Below are positions 8,766-16,091 of a stretch of 31,101 nucleotides of DNA, in pieces. The notes beneath the pieces were generated by a model. It did no database searches, was not told the origin of the DNA, and saw only the letters and a list, made by a program, of their open reading frames with translations. Location of the stretch: positions 1 to 31,101 of the forward strand of contig DATKPC010000085.1 of the NCBI GenBank assembly GCA_035524275.1. Direction: 5' to 3'. The position numbers and the translations under genes are program-made. How positions within the stretch are numbered: the stretch's first letter is position 1; each line of letters starts with the position of its first letter. The stretch comes from DATKPC01 sp035524275. Its GTDB lineage: Bacteria > Pseudomonadota > Gammaproteobacteria > Burkholderiales > Burkholderiaceae_F.

Positions 8766-9230
8766 ATGAGCGGAGGACCTTGCACACGAGCCCTGCGCGG
8801 ACGGCCGATGGTGGCCGCCCTGGCCCTGGCGGCGCTGCCGTGGCTCGCCCAGGCGGCGCCGAGCAGTTTCACCGTCGCGCTCGCCGGCGGCAACGAGGTT
8901 CCGGCGGTCCCGACCTCGGCGACCGGCAGCGCCAAGTTGACGTACGACCCGGCGACCCGCGTCCTGACATGGAACGTCACCTGCACCGGCCTGTCCGGAC
9001 CGGCGACGATGGCTCACTTCCACGGACCGGCCGCCGCGGGCACCAATGCCGCGCCGGTGATCTGGCTCACGGCGAAAGGCGGCGAAACGACGGGGCCGAT
9101 CATTGGCGAAGCGACGCTCACGCCGGAGCAGGCGCAGCAGTTCAGCGCCGGCCAGTGGTACGTCAACGTGCACACGAAGGACCACCCGGGCGGCGAAATC
9201 CGCGGGCAGGTCGTGCCGCCCAAGGGCTAA
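8766..9230 (+). CDS. Small secreted CHRD-domain protein
   Basis: This 154-aa protein has a signal peptide ending AQA at about residue 30 (hydrophobic core MVAALALAALPWLAQA), followed by a single CHRD domain. Family features are an initial beta strand with FTVALAGGNEVPAVPT, then TMAHFHGPAAAGTNA with its conserved His-His region, and the end motif WYVNVHTKDHPGGEIRGQV. CHRD domains were first described in animal chordin. Bacterial members are exported beta-rich proteins whose biochemical role is not established, so I give no function. The strong AGGAGG fixes the start. Its TAA stop overlaps the TAG stop of the converging minus-strand gene. The 123 bases between pgm and this gene hold no other gene. 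Confidence 0.88.
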   Translation: MSGGPCTRALRGRPMVAALALAALPWLAQAAPSSFTVALAGGNEVPAVPTSATGSAKLTYDPATRVLTWNVTCTGLSGPATMAHFHGPAAAGTNAAPVIWLTAKGGETTGPIIGEATLTPEQAQQFSAGQWYVNVHTKDHPGGEIRGQVVPPKG

Positions 9231-11176
9231 CGCGGGGCGCGCGCCGCAGCGTCGATCGGCGACGACAGCTGCTGCACCGCGCCGCGCAGTTCGGCGACCC
9301 CGACGTCCGGCGGCAGCGGCGCGCCGATCCGCACGTCGAGGCGCCGACCCGGGCGAACGCGCCCGAGGCGGCCGGATAGCGTCGCCTCCCGGCGCGAGAA
9401 CGGCGAATCCCAGAGCCCGCCCAGCCCGACCGGAATCACCGGCACCGGATACGCGTCGAGCATCCTGCGGAACCCGGGGCGAAACTCGCCGAGCGATCCG
9501 TCGCGCGTCAGCGCGCCCTCCGGAAACACACAGACGATCTCGCCGTCGCGCAACGCGCGTTCGACCGCGTCGAAGGCCTTCGCGAGCACCTCGGGATCGC
9601 TGCGCGCCGAGGCGATCGGGATGGCCTGCACCTGGCGGAACAGCCACGAGAGCACCGGCACGCGGAAGATCCCGGCGTCCATCACGAAGCGCATCGGGCG
9701 CGGACTGATCGCGCTCAGCACCAGCGCGTCGACGTAGGACACGTGGTTCGGCGCGACGAGCGCCGCGCCCTGCTGCGGCACGTGCTCGTGCCCTTCGATC
9801 CGCACGCGATAGACGGCGTGGACGACGATCCAGCTCAGGAAGCGCCACAGGAACTCCGGGACCGTCCGGTAGACGTAGACCGCGACGACGGCGTTGAGCG
9901 CTGCGCAGACGAGGATCACGCCGGTCACGGAGACGCCCTCGGCGAGCAGCGCCGCCGCCATCGCCGCGGCGACGACCATGAACAGCGCGTTGAGGATGTT
10001 GTTGGCGCTGATGATCCGCGACTGCCGCTGCGGCGCCGTGCGCAGCTGCACGAAGGCGTACAGCGGCACGATGTAGAGGCCCCCGAACGCGCCGACCAGC
10101 GCGACGTCGGCGAGCACGCGCAGGCTGCCGGCACTTCGCAGGAAAGCGTCCCACGGCAGCGGCGCCACCGGCGCGGCGGGCCCGGCGGCCGCCAGGAAAC
10201 GCATCGCGGACCACGCGAGATCAGCGACGAGCAGCGTCAGCCCGATCGAGCCGACCGGCACGAGGCCGATCTCGACCTTGTGGCCCGAGAGGCGTTCGCA
10301 CATCAGCGAGCCGGCGGCGACGCCGACGGAGAAGGTCGTCAGCAGCAGCGTCACGACCGACGTGTCGCCGCGCAGCACGTCCTTGCCGAGGACCGGGATC
10401 TGCGACAGGACGACCGCGCCGATGAACCAGAACCAGGAGATCGCGAGCAGGCTGTTCCAGACGCCGACGCCTTCATCGTGCGCCAGCCGCAATGTCGCCA
10501 TCGTGTCGCGCACCACGCTGAATCGCACCACGAGGTCCGGAGCCGCCTCGCCCGTCGGCGGGATGAAGAGGCTGCACGCCAAGCCGAACGCGGCGACCGC
10601 CGCGAGCGCGCCGGACAGCAGGAACGGATCCGTCGTCGTCGCGACGAGCAGGCCGGCGACCAGCGTTCCGGTGAGGATGCTGAGGAAGGTTCCCATCTCC
10701 AGCAGGCCGTTGCCGCCGGTGAGTTCCTCGCGGTCCAGCACGCGCGGCAGCAGCGAGTACTTGACCGGGCCGAAGAACGCCGAATGGCACCCCATCGCGA
10801 ACAGGCATCCGAGGAGGATCGCGAGGCTCTTGACGTAGAAGCCGGCGCAGGCCGCCGTCATGATCGCGAGCTCGGCCGCCTTCACGATGCGCATCACGAG
10901 CGCCTTGTCGTAGCGGTCGGCCAGCTGGCCCGCGAATGCGGAGAAGAGCACGAACGGCAGGATGAACAGTCCGGCGGCGATGTTGGTCACCAGTCCCGCC
11001 GACAGCCTGGTGTAGTCGGCGGCGTGGAACGTGACGAGAAGGACCAGGACCTGCTTCAGGAACGAGTCGTTGAACGCGCCGGCAAGCTGCGTCAGGAAGA
11101 AGGGGCCGAAGCGGCGCTGGCCGAGCAGGCGGAACTGCGAGCGCGGCGCGTGGTCGGCGGGCCGATCCATCGGCAT
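9227..11176 (-). CDS. LplT-like MFS transporter fused to PlsC-type acyltransferase
   Basis: The 649-aa protein has two parts. Residues about 15-430 are a 12-helix major-facilitator domain with AFAGQLADRYDKALVMR, the A-motif between helices 2 and 3. It resembles LplT, the lysophospholipid flippase. Residues about 450-640 are a PlsC/glycerophosphate acyltransferase domain: HX4D motif in NHVSYVD (His478 to Asp483), FPEGALTRDG (from 551) and PVIPVGLGGLWDSPF. In E. coli LplT and the acyltransferase/acyl-ACP synthetase Aas are separate. Trimodular fusions are known, but here the AMP-forming ligase part is absent. A role in re-acylating lysophospholipids brought across the inner membrane is inferred. 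The start ATG shares one base with the upstream stop (TGATG). An in-frame ATG two codons later is an alternative. Confidence 0.88.
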   Translation of the reverse strand: MPMDRPADHAPRSQFRLLGQRRFGPFFLTQLAGAFNDSFLKQVLVLLVTFHAADYTRLSAGLVTNIAAGLFILPFVLFSAFAGQLADRYDKALVMRIVKAAELAIMTAACAGFYVKSLAILLGCLFAMGCHSAFFGPVKYSLLPRVLDREELTGGNGLLEMGTFLSILTGTLVAGLLVATTTDPFLLSGALAAVAAFGLACSLFIPPTGEAAPDLVVRFSVVRDTMATLRLAHDEGVGVWNSLLAISWFWFIGAVVLSQIPVLGKDVLRGDTSVVTLLLTTFSVGVAAGSLMCERLSGHKVEIGLVPVGSIGLTLLVADLAWSAMRFLAAAGPAAPVAPLPWDAFLRSAGSLRVLADVALVGAFGGLYIVPLYAFVQLRTAPQRQSRIISANNILNALFMVVAAAMAAALLAEGVSVTGVILVCAALNAVVAVYVYRTVPEFLWRFLSWIVVHAVYRVRIEGHEHVPQQGAALVAPNHVSYVDALVLSAISPRPMRFVMDAGIFRVPVLSWLFRQVQAIPIASARSDPEVLAKAFDAVERALRDGEIVCVFPEGALTRDGSLGEFRPGFRRMLDAYPVPVIPVGLGGLWDSPFSRREATLSGRLGRVRPGRRLDVRIGAPLPPDVGVAELRGAVQQLSSPIDAAARAPR

Positions 11177-12201
11177 CAGCCGCCGATCGTCGAAGCCGCG
11201 GCCGCCGCGACGCCGACGCCCGACAGGAACGCGGCCTCGATGCGCGGCCCGCCGCACCAGTCGCCGGCGAGGCCGACCGCGTCGCGGGCGTCCCAGAGAA
11301 AGCCGCGCGCCAACGGATTGACCGGCGTCGCGTCCGTCCAGCGCAACGCGAGCTCGAGCGACGCATGGATCGGGCCGCCGACCCGCGCCGCGAAGGCGCG
11401 CAACATCGTGTCCGTCAGCTCGCTGTCGGCGCGGCCCAGCGCCTCGCGCGCCCATGACGGGCGCGCATGGAGGACCCAGCGCTCCGCGAACCCGGCGCTC
11501 GACGCCCGGCGCGGCTTGCCGCTGTCGCGGGCGGCCCAGCACAGGACCGGGTCGTCGTTGACGAATGCGGCGTCGAACGAGGCGCCCGACGGCCTGTCCA
11601 GGCCCACGAGCGCGGCGATGCTCGCTTCCCAGCGCACCGAGCGCGCGATGCGGGCGAAATCCTCGTGCTCCCGCAGCAGTTCGGCGGCGACCGTCGAAGG
11701 CGTGGCGACCACGACCGCGTCATACGGCCGCAGGCCCAATTCGTTGCCGCCGTCGTCGAACAGGCGCCAGCCCCCCGGCACGCGTGCCAGCCGCTCGATC
11801 GGCCGCTCGCACTGCACCTCGATCCCGCGGCAAAGTTCCAGCGCCAGCGCACCCATCGAGGGAACGCCGACGAATCGCCGCATCGGGGTGCGCATCGGCT
11901 CCGCATGCCCGGCGGCGATGCCGACGATCGCCGCGTCCCACGGGGCGACGAATCCGGCGGCGTGCCAGTCGTTGACCGCGCTCTCGAAGCGATGGTGCTG
12001 GACCGTGAAGTACTGGGCCCCGGCGTCGAACACGCCGGCGGCGGTCGATATCGATGCCAGCCGGCCGCCGACGCTGCGGCTGCGCTCGAAGACGACGACG
12101 CGGGCGCCGCGGGCCGCAAGCTCCCTGGCGCAGGCCAGGCCCGCGATCCCGGCGCCGACGACTGCGACGCGCGACGCCGGTCGCGACCGCGACGCCGTCA
12201 A
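11176..12201 (-). CDS. NAD/FAD-dependent amine-oxidase-like oxidoreductase
   Basis: The product (341 aa) has an N-terminal dinucleotide-binding fold with VAVVGAGIAGLACARELA (GAGIAG at 16-21), then VVVFERSRSVGGRLAS, whose Glu39 would bind the FAD ribose. FDAGAQYFTVQHHRF follows, and the C-terminus has VGLAGDWCGGPRIEAAFLSG, the second FAD contact of the amine oxidase/renalase-like group. The substrate is unknown. It probably acts in the cytoplasm, as there is no signal peptide. There is no ATG or GTG near the fold. TTG 12201, overlapping the TGA of the CBS gene and with GGAAAG about 10 bases upstream, is the best start, making this gene translationally coupled on both sides. Confidence 0.85.
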   Translation of the reverse strand: MTASRSRPASRVAVVGAGIAGLACARELAARGARVVVFERSRSVGGRLASISTAAGVFDAGAQYFTVQHHRFESAVNDWHAAGFVAPWDAAIVGIAAGHAEPMRTPMRRFVGVPSMGALALELCRGIEVQCERPIERLARVPGGWRLFDDGGNELGLRPYDAVVVATPSTVAAELLREHEDFARIARSVRWEASIAALVGLDRPSGASFDAAFVNDDPVLCWAARDSGKPRRASSAGFAERWVLHARPSWAREALGRADSELTDTMLRAFAARVGGPIHASLELALRWTDATPVNPLARGFLWDARDAVGLAGDWCGGPRIEAAFLSGVGVAAAAASTIGG

Positions 12202-12650
12202 CCGCTGACGCTTTCCGGCAGCGGCGAATCGTGGATGTAGGCCTTCAGCATCCGATTCTCGAAACCCTGATCCTCGACGACGGCGCGGGCGACGTCGTGG
12301 AACGAGATCACGCCCGCCAGCGTGGCGCCGTCGACGACCGGCAGGTAGCGAACATGGCGTTCGAGCATCACGCGCCGCAGGTCGTTGACGTCGGTCTGCG
12401 TCGTCACGGTGAGCGGGTGGCGATCCATCACCGCGCCGACCGTGCTGTCGCCGACCGACCCGCCATTCGCGTGCAGCCGGTTGATCACCTCGCGGAACGT
12501 CAGCATCCCGACGAGCGCGCCGTGCTCCATGATGACGACCGAGCCGATATCGTGCTCCGCCATCGTCTGCACGGCCGACCACAGCGAGTGCCCTGGAGCG
12601 GCCGTGTAGAGCGCGTTGCCCTTCAGGCGAAGGATGTCGCTGACCTGCAT
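12198..12650 (-). CDS. Protein of two CBS domains
   Basis: The 150-aa protein is essentially a CBS pair (Bateman module). The first is about residues 8-65 (TAAPGHSLWSAVQTMAEHDI, then GSVVIMEHGALVGMLTFREV), the second about 75-135 (VMDRHPLTVTTQTDVNDLRR, then RYLPVVDGATLAGVISFHDV). Such stand-alone proteins usually bind adenine nucleotides and act as energy or ligand sensors; the partner here is unknown. GGAGGAGA about 6 bases before the ATG is a strong ribosome-binding site. Its stop overlaps the TTG start of the following oxidoreductase, so it is the first gene of a coupled trio. Confidence 0.92.
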   Translation of the reverse strand: MQVSDILRLKGNALYTAAPGHSLWSAVQTMAEHDIGSVVIMEHGALVGMLTFREVINRLHANGGSVGDSTVGAVMDRHPLTVTTQTDVNDLRRVMLERHVRYLPVVDGATLAGVISFHDVARAVVEDQGFENRMLKAYIHDSPLPESVSG

Positions 12651-12670
12651 CGTCGTCTCCTCCAGCAGTC

Positions 12671-12710
12671 TCCGGGATTTGGCGTGGCGCTCGCCACGCC
12701 GCAGCCCGGA
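12671..12710. repeat. 40-base composite palindrome upstream of the CBS gene
   Basis: TCCGGG, attt, GGCGTGGC, gctc, GCCACGCC, gcag, CCCGGA: an 8-bp inner stem with a 4-base loop and a 6-bp outer stem, separated by symmetrical 4-base internal bulges. It ends about 10 bases before the ribosome-binding site of the CBS gene, so it would fold in that leader. No T-tract follows on either strand, which argues against an intrinsic terminator for pip. It lies in a 266-base gap (12651-12916) where I see nothing else distinct. Confidence 0.55.
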
Positions 12711-12916
12711 AGTTCACCGCAAGTCGCTGCCATCCGCATCTCGCAGCGCAGCACCCGCCCCCGTCCCAGGTCACGGCACGACGTCATGGACGGCCCGACG
12801 CCTCGGGATCCTATTCGAAGCGACGGCGCAAGTGAATCACCCCGGTGCGCGTCGCCGCGCGCCACGGCAGCCTCGCCCGCCGCGGCAGGCGACCGCGGAA
12901 GACGGCCGCCGCCACC

Positions 12917-13879
12917 TCAGGCGTTGGCGTCGGAAAGCCGGATCCGGAACTGCTCCACCTCCCGCATCACGGCGCTGCGCACCGAAGGCTCCCAGACCGA
13001 ATGCCCGGCATCGGGCACGACGACGTAGCGCGCTCCCGGCCAGGCGCGCGCGAGCTGGTCGGCGCTGATGATCGGGCAGACCATGTCGTAGCGGGCCTGG
13101 ACGATCGACGCCGGCAGGTGGCGTATGCGGTACAGGTTGTCGAGCAGTTGCCCGGGCGCCAGGAAGCAGTCGTGGGAGAAGTAGTGGCACTCCAGGCGCG
13201 CGAGGCTCAGCGCGCCGTCGGAGAAGTGGCGAACGAGGTCCGGATTGGGCAGCAGCGTCGAGCAGCTCCCCTCGTAGACGCTCCAGGCGCGGGCGTAAGG
13301 CAGGTGCACGCGCGGGTCCGGATCGAAGAGGCGCTTGCGGTAGGCGGCCAGCAGGTCGCCGCGCTCGGCCTCCGGGACCATCTCGGCGAAACGCTGCCAG
13401 ACCTCCGGAAAGACGTTTCGCAGGGCGCCGAAGAACCAATCGACCTCGCTGCGGCGGCCGAGGAAGACGCCGCGCAGGATGAAGCCGGCGCAGCGCTCCG
13501 GGTGCGCCTGGCCGTAGGCGAGCGCCAGCGTGCTCCCCCAGGAACCGCCGAAGACGAGCCAGCGGCCGATGCCCAGGTGCTGGCGCAACGCCTCGATGTC
13601 GGCGACCAGGTGCGGCGTCGTATTGCGCAGGGTCTCGCCCGACGGCGTCGAATTGCCGGCCCCGCGCTGGTCGTGCAGGATGACGCGGAAGTAGTTCGGA
13701 TCGAAGAGGCGCCGGTGTTCCGGCGAGCAGCCGCCGCCCGGTCCGCCGTGCAGGAAGAGCACCGGGATCCCGCGCGGATTGCCGCAGGCCTCCCAGTAGA
13801 TCGTGTGCACGTCGTCGCGCGACAGCATGCCGCCGGCGTACGGTTCGATCGGCGCGTAGAGGTCGGCGCGCGTGTCCAT
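12917..13879 (-). CDS. pip: Proline iminopeptidase (prolyl aminopeptidase)
   Basis: The enzyme (320 aa) removes N-terminal proline from peptides and belongs to the alpha/beta-hydrolase fold (peptidase family S33). The oxyanion-hole motif VLFLHGGPGGGCSPE, the DQRGAGNSTP motif, the nucleophile elbow GGSWGSTLAL (Ser113) and the C-terminal VPDAGHSVWEPSV with the catalytic histidine are all visible. Length and N-terminus (LYAPIEPYAGGML) match the cytoplasmic single-domain type. ATG 13879 was chosen. An in-frame ATG three codons earlier (13888) has an AGGCGG at close spacing and is possible. It is divergent from metY with only 55 bases between starts, so their promoters must be close or overlapping. 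Confidence 0.95.
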   Translation of the reverse strand: MDTRADLYAPIEPYAGGMLSRDDVHTIYWEACGNPRGIPVLFLHGGPGGGCSPEHRRLFDPNYFRVILHDQRGAGNSTPSGETLRNTTPHLVADIEALRQHLGIGRWLVFGGSWGSTLALAYGQAHPERCAGFILRGVFLGRRSEVDWFFGALRNVFPEVWQRFAEMVPEAERGDLLAAYRKRLFDPDPRVHLPYARAWSVYEGSCSTLLPNPDLVRHFSDGALSLARLECHYFSHDCFLAPGQLLDNLYRIRHLPASIVQARYDMVCPIISADQLARAWPGARYVVVPDAGHSVWEPSVRSAVMREVEQFRIRLSDANA

Positions 13880-13934
13880 GCATGGCATTATGCCGCCTGG
13901 ACATCGCGGCCGGCACCATGGCCGGCACCCGACG

Positions 13935-15233
13935 ATGAGCGCTCCCCGGCTTCCCGGCCTCGACACCCTCGCGCTGCACGCCGGCCAGGCGCCCGACGCG
14001 GCGACCGGCGCGCGCGCGGTGCCGATCTACGCCAGCACGTCGTTCTGCTTCGAGGACTCCGACCATGCCGCGGCGCTCTTCAACATGGAGCGGGCCGGCC
14101 ACGTCTACTCGCGGATCTCGAACCCGACGGTCGCCGTGCTGGAGGAACGCATCGCCGCCCTGGAGGAGGGCGTCGGCGCCGTCGCGACCGCCAGCGGGCA
14201 GGCGGCGCTGCACCTGGCGATCGCGACGCTGATGGATGCCGGGCACCACATCGTGGCGAGCCGGGCGCTCTACGGCGGCTCGCACAACCTGCTGTCGTTC
14301 ACGCTGCCGCGCTTCGGGATCGAGACCACGTTCGTCGATCCGCGCGACATCGACGCCTGGCGCGGCGCGATCCGGCCGCAGACCCGGCTGCTGTTCGGCG
14401 AGACGCTGGGCAATCCCGGACTCGACGTCCTCGACGTGCCGCGCGTCGCGGCGCTGGCGCACGAGCACAACCTGCCGCTGATGGTCGACAGCACGTTCAC
14501 GACGCCCTGCCTGATGCAGCCGGTCAGCCTCGGCGCCGATCTCGTGCTGCACTCGGCGACGAAGTTCATCGGCGGCCACGGCACGGCCGTCGGCGGGCTC
14601 CTCGTCGACGGCGGCACGTTCGACTGGGACGCCGCGGGGCTGTTCCCGACGCTCACGGCCCCGTATGCCGGCTTCCATGGGATGGACTTCGCGGAGGAGA
14701 GCACGGTCGCGCCGTTCCTTCTGCGCGCGCGGCGCGAGGGGCTGCGCGATTTCGGCGCCTGCATGAGCCCGCACACCGCCTTCCTGCTGCTGCAGGGCCT
14801 GGAGACGCTGCCGTTGCGGATGCAAAGGCACGTCGACAACGCGCGCAAGGTCGTCGCGTTCCTCGCGCGCCAGCCCGGCGTCCAGCGGATCGCGTTTCCG
14901 GAACTGCCGCAGCATCCGGACCACGCGCTCGCCGCCCGGCTGCTGCCGCGCGGCTGCGGCGCCGTCTTCAGCTTCGAGCTCGCCGGGAACCGCGCCGGCG
15001 GCCGGCGCTTCGTCGAGGCGCTGCGCATCTTCTCGCACCTCGCCAACGTCGGCGACGCGAAGTCGCTCGTCATCCATCCGGCGTCGACGACGCATTTCCG
15101 CGTTCCCGATGACGAGCTGGCGCGCAGCGGCATCGGCCAGGGAACGATCCGGCTGTCGGTCGGCCTGGAGGATCCCGACGACCTCGTCGAGGACCTCGGC
15201 CGGGCATTGCGTGCCGCGGCGAAGGCGACGTGA
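13935..15233 (+). CDS. metY: O-acetylhomoserine sulfhydrylase (PLP-dependent)
   Basis: The product (432 aa) belongs to the Cys/Met metabolism PLP family. It would make homocysteine from O-acetylhomoserine and sulfide in methionine synthesis. The PLP lysine is Lys210 in VLHSATKFIGGHG. Asp185 in LPLMVDSTFTTP would hold the pyridine nitrogen. VYSRISNPTVAVLEERIAAL near residue 58-76 and the C-terminal SLVIHPASTTHFRVPDDEL are further family blocks. The longer segment between Lys210 and residue 255 and the overall length favour MetY over MetB/MetZ (about 390 aa). Start ATG 13935 gives the usual short N-terminus before LDTLALHAGQ. Substrate choice (acetyl or succinyl homoserine) cannot be fixed from sequence alone. 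Confidence 0.9.
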   Translation: MSAPRLPGLDTLALHAGQAPDAATGARAVPIYASTSFCFEDSDHAAALFNMERAGHVYSRISNPTVAVLEERIAALEEGVGAVATASGQAALHLAIATLMDAGHHIVASRALYGGSHNLLSFTLPRFGIETTFVDPRDIDAWRGAIRPQTRLLFGETLGNPGLDVLDVPRVAALAHEHNLPLMVDSTFTTPCLMQPVSLGADLVLHSATKFIGGHGTAVGGLLVDGGTFDWDAAGLFPTLTAPYAGFHGMDFAEESTVAPFLLRARREGLRDFGACMSPHTAFLLLQGLETLPLRMQRHVDNARKVVAFLARQPGVQRIAFPELPQHPDHALAARLLPRGCGAVFSFELAGNRAGGRRFVEALRIFSHLANVGDAKSLVIHPASTTHFRVPDDELARSGIGQGTIRLSVGLEDPDDLVEDLGRALRAAAKAT

Positions 15234-16072
15234 CGATGTGGGTCGGCGACGCGCCGCCTCGGCTCTACGCGTACACCGGCGGCCGCAGCTTCGATGCGGC
15301 GCGTCCCGCGATCGTCTTCCTGCATGGGGCGCAGTCCGACCACAGCGTCTGGATCCTGCAGTCGCGCTACCTGGCCCATCACGGCTGGTCGGTCCTCGCG
15401 TTCGACCTCCCGGGTCACGGTCGCAGCGAGGGCAAGGCCGCGACGCGCGTCGAGGACATCGCCGACACGGTCGCCGGCGTGCTCTCGACGCTGCGGCTGG
15501 CGCGCGTGCTCGTCGCCGGGCACAGCATGGGTTCCCTCCTGGCGCTGGAAGTCGGCCGCCGACTCGGCGGCACGCCGCTCGCGGGCGTCGCGCTGCTCGG
15601 CACGTCGTTTCCGATGCGCGTCTCCGATGCGCTGCTGGACGCCGCCCGCGACGATCCGCCGGCCGCGATGCGGATGATCAACGCGTGGTCGCATCGTCCG
15701 GGGCTCGCGGCGTTCGCGCCGCGCCCGGGCTGCCCCGGCCCCGGCTTCAATGTCGTCGTGCAGAACCTGCGGCTGATGGAGCGGATCGAGCAGCTCAACG
15801 GACGCGACGTGCTGGAGAACGACTTCACCGCCTGCGCCGCCTACCACGGCGGCATCGAGGCGATCCGCGCGCTGGCGTGCCCGGCGCTCTTCGTCCTCGG
15901 GGCCGCCGACCAGATGACGCCGCCGCGCGCGGCGCGCGGACTGATCGACGCCTGCGCCGATCCGACCGTCGAGACGCTGCCGCTCGCCGGGCACGCGATG
16001 ATGAGCGAGGACCCCGACGGCGTGCGCCGGGCGCTGCTGCGCTTCGCGATGCGCGTGATGCCGGCGGGCTAG
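15230..16072 (+). CDS. Alpha/beta-fold hydrolase
   Basis: The product (280 aa) has the HG oxyanion motif IVFLHGAQSDHSVW (His32-Gly33), FDLPGHGRSEG, the nucleophile elbow VAGHSMGSLLAL with Ser99, a likely acid residue in VLGAADQMTPP and the catalytic histidine in LPLAGHAMMSED. The fold and triad are clear but the substrate is not. GTG 15230 overlaps the metY stop in GTGA, and ATG 15236 two codons on is an alternative start. The overlap suggests coupling to metY, yet it is shorter than, and does not look like, the homoserine acetyltransferase MetX. It ends 19 bases from the stop of the converging YihY gene, leaving no room for a normal terminator. Confidence 0.88.
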   Translation: MTMWVGDAPPRLYAYTGGRSFDAARPAIVFLHGAQSDHSVWILQSRYLAHHGWSVLAFDLPGHGRSEGKAATRVEDIADTVAGVLSTLRLARVLVAGHSMGSLLALEVGRRLGGTPLAGVALLGTSFPMRVSDALLDAARDDPPAAMRMINAWSHRPGLAAFAPRPGCPGPGFNVVVQNLRLMERIEQLNGRDVLENDFTACAAYHGGIEAIRALACPALFVLGAADQMTPPRAARGLIDACADPTVETLPLAGHAMMSEDPDGVRRALLRFAMRVMPAG

Positions 16073-16091
16073 GACAGGGCGCCCGTCGCCG

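Noticed and set aside
9743..12208. 821-codon plus-strand frame opposite the LplT-PlsC and oxidoreductase genes
   Set aside because: Antisense shadow, rich in Arg, Gln, Asp and Glu, with no signal or domain; it crosses two real genes.
12671..12710. Reading the composite palindrome as an intrinsic terminator for pip
   Set aside because: No T-tract on either strand, and it is more than 200 bases past the pip stop but close to the CBS ribosome-binding site.
12837..15095. 752-codon minus-strand frame covering pip and metY
   Set aside because: It runs through the metY gene in antisense and through pip in a wrong frame; both real genes have full motif sets.
15230..16072. MetX (homoserine O-acetyltransferase) as the identity of the hydrolase behind metY
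   Set aside because: It is about 100 residues too short and lacks the MetX-type motif around the nucleophile; GHSMG is that of a general hydrolase.
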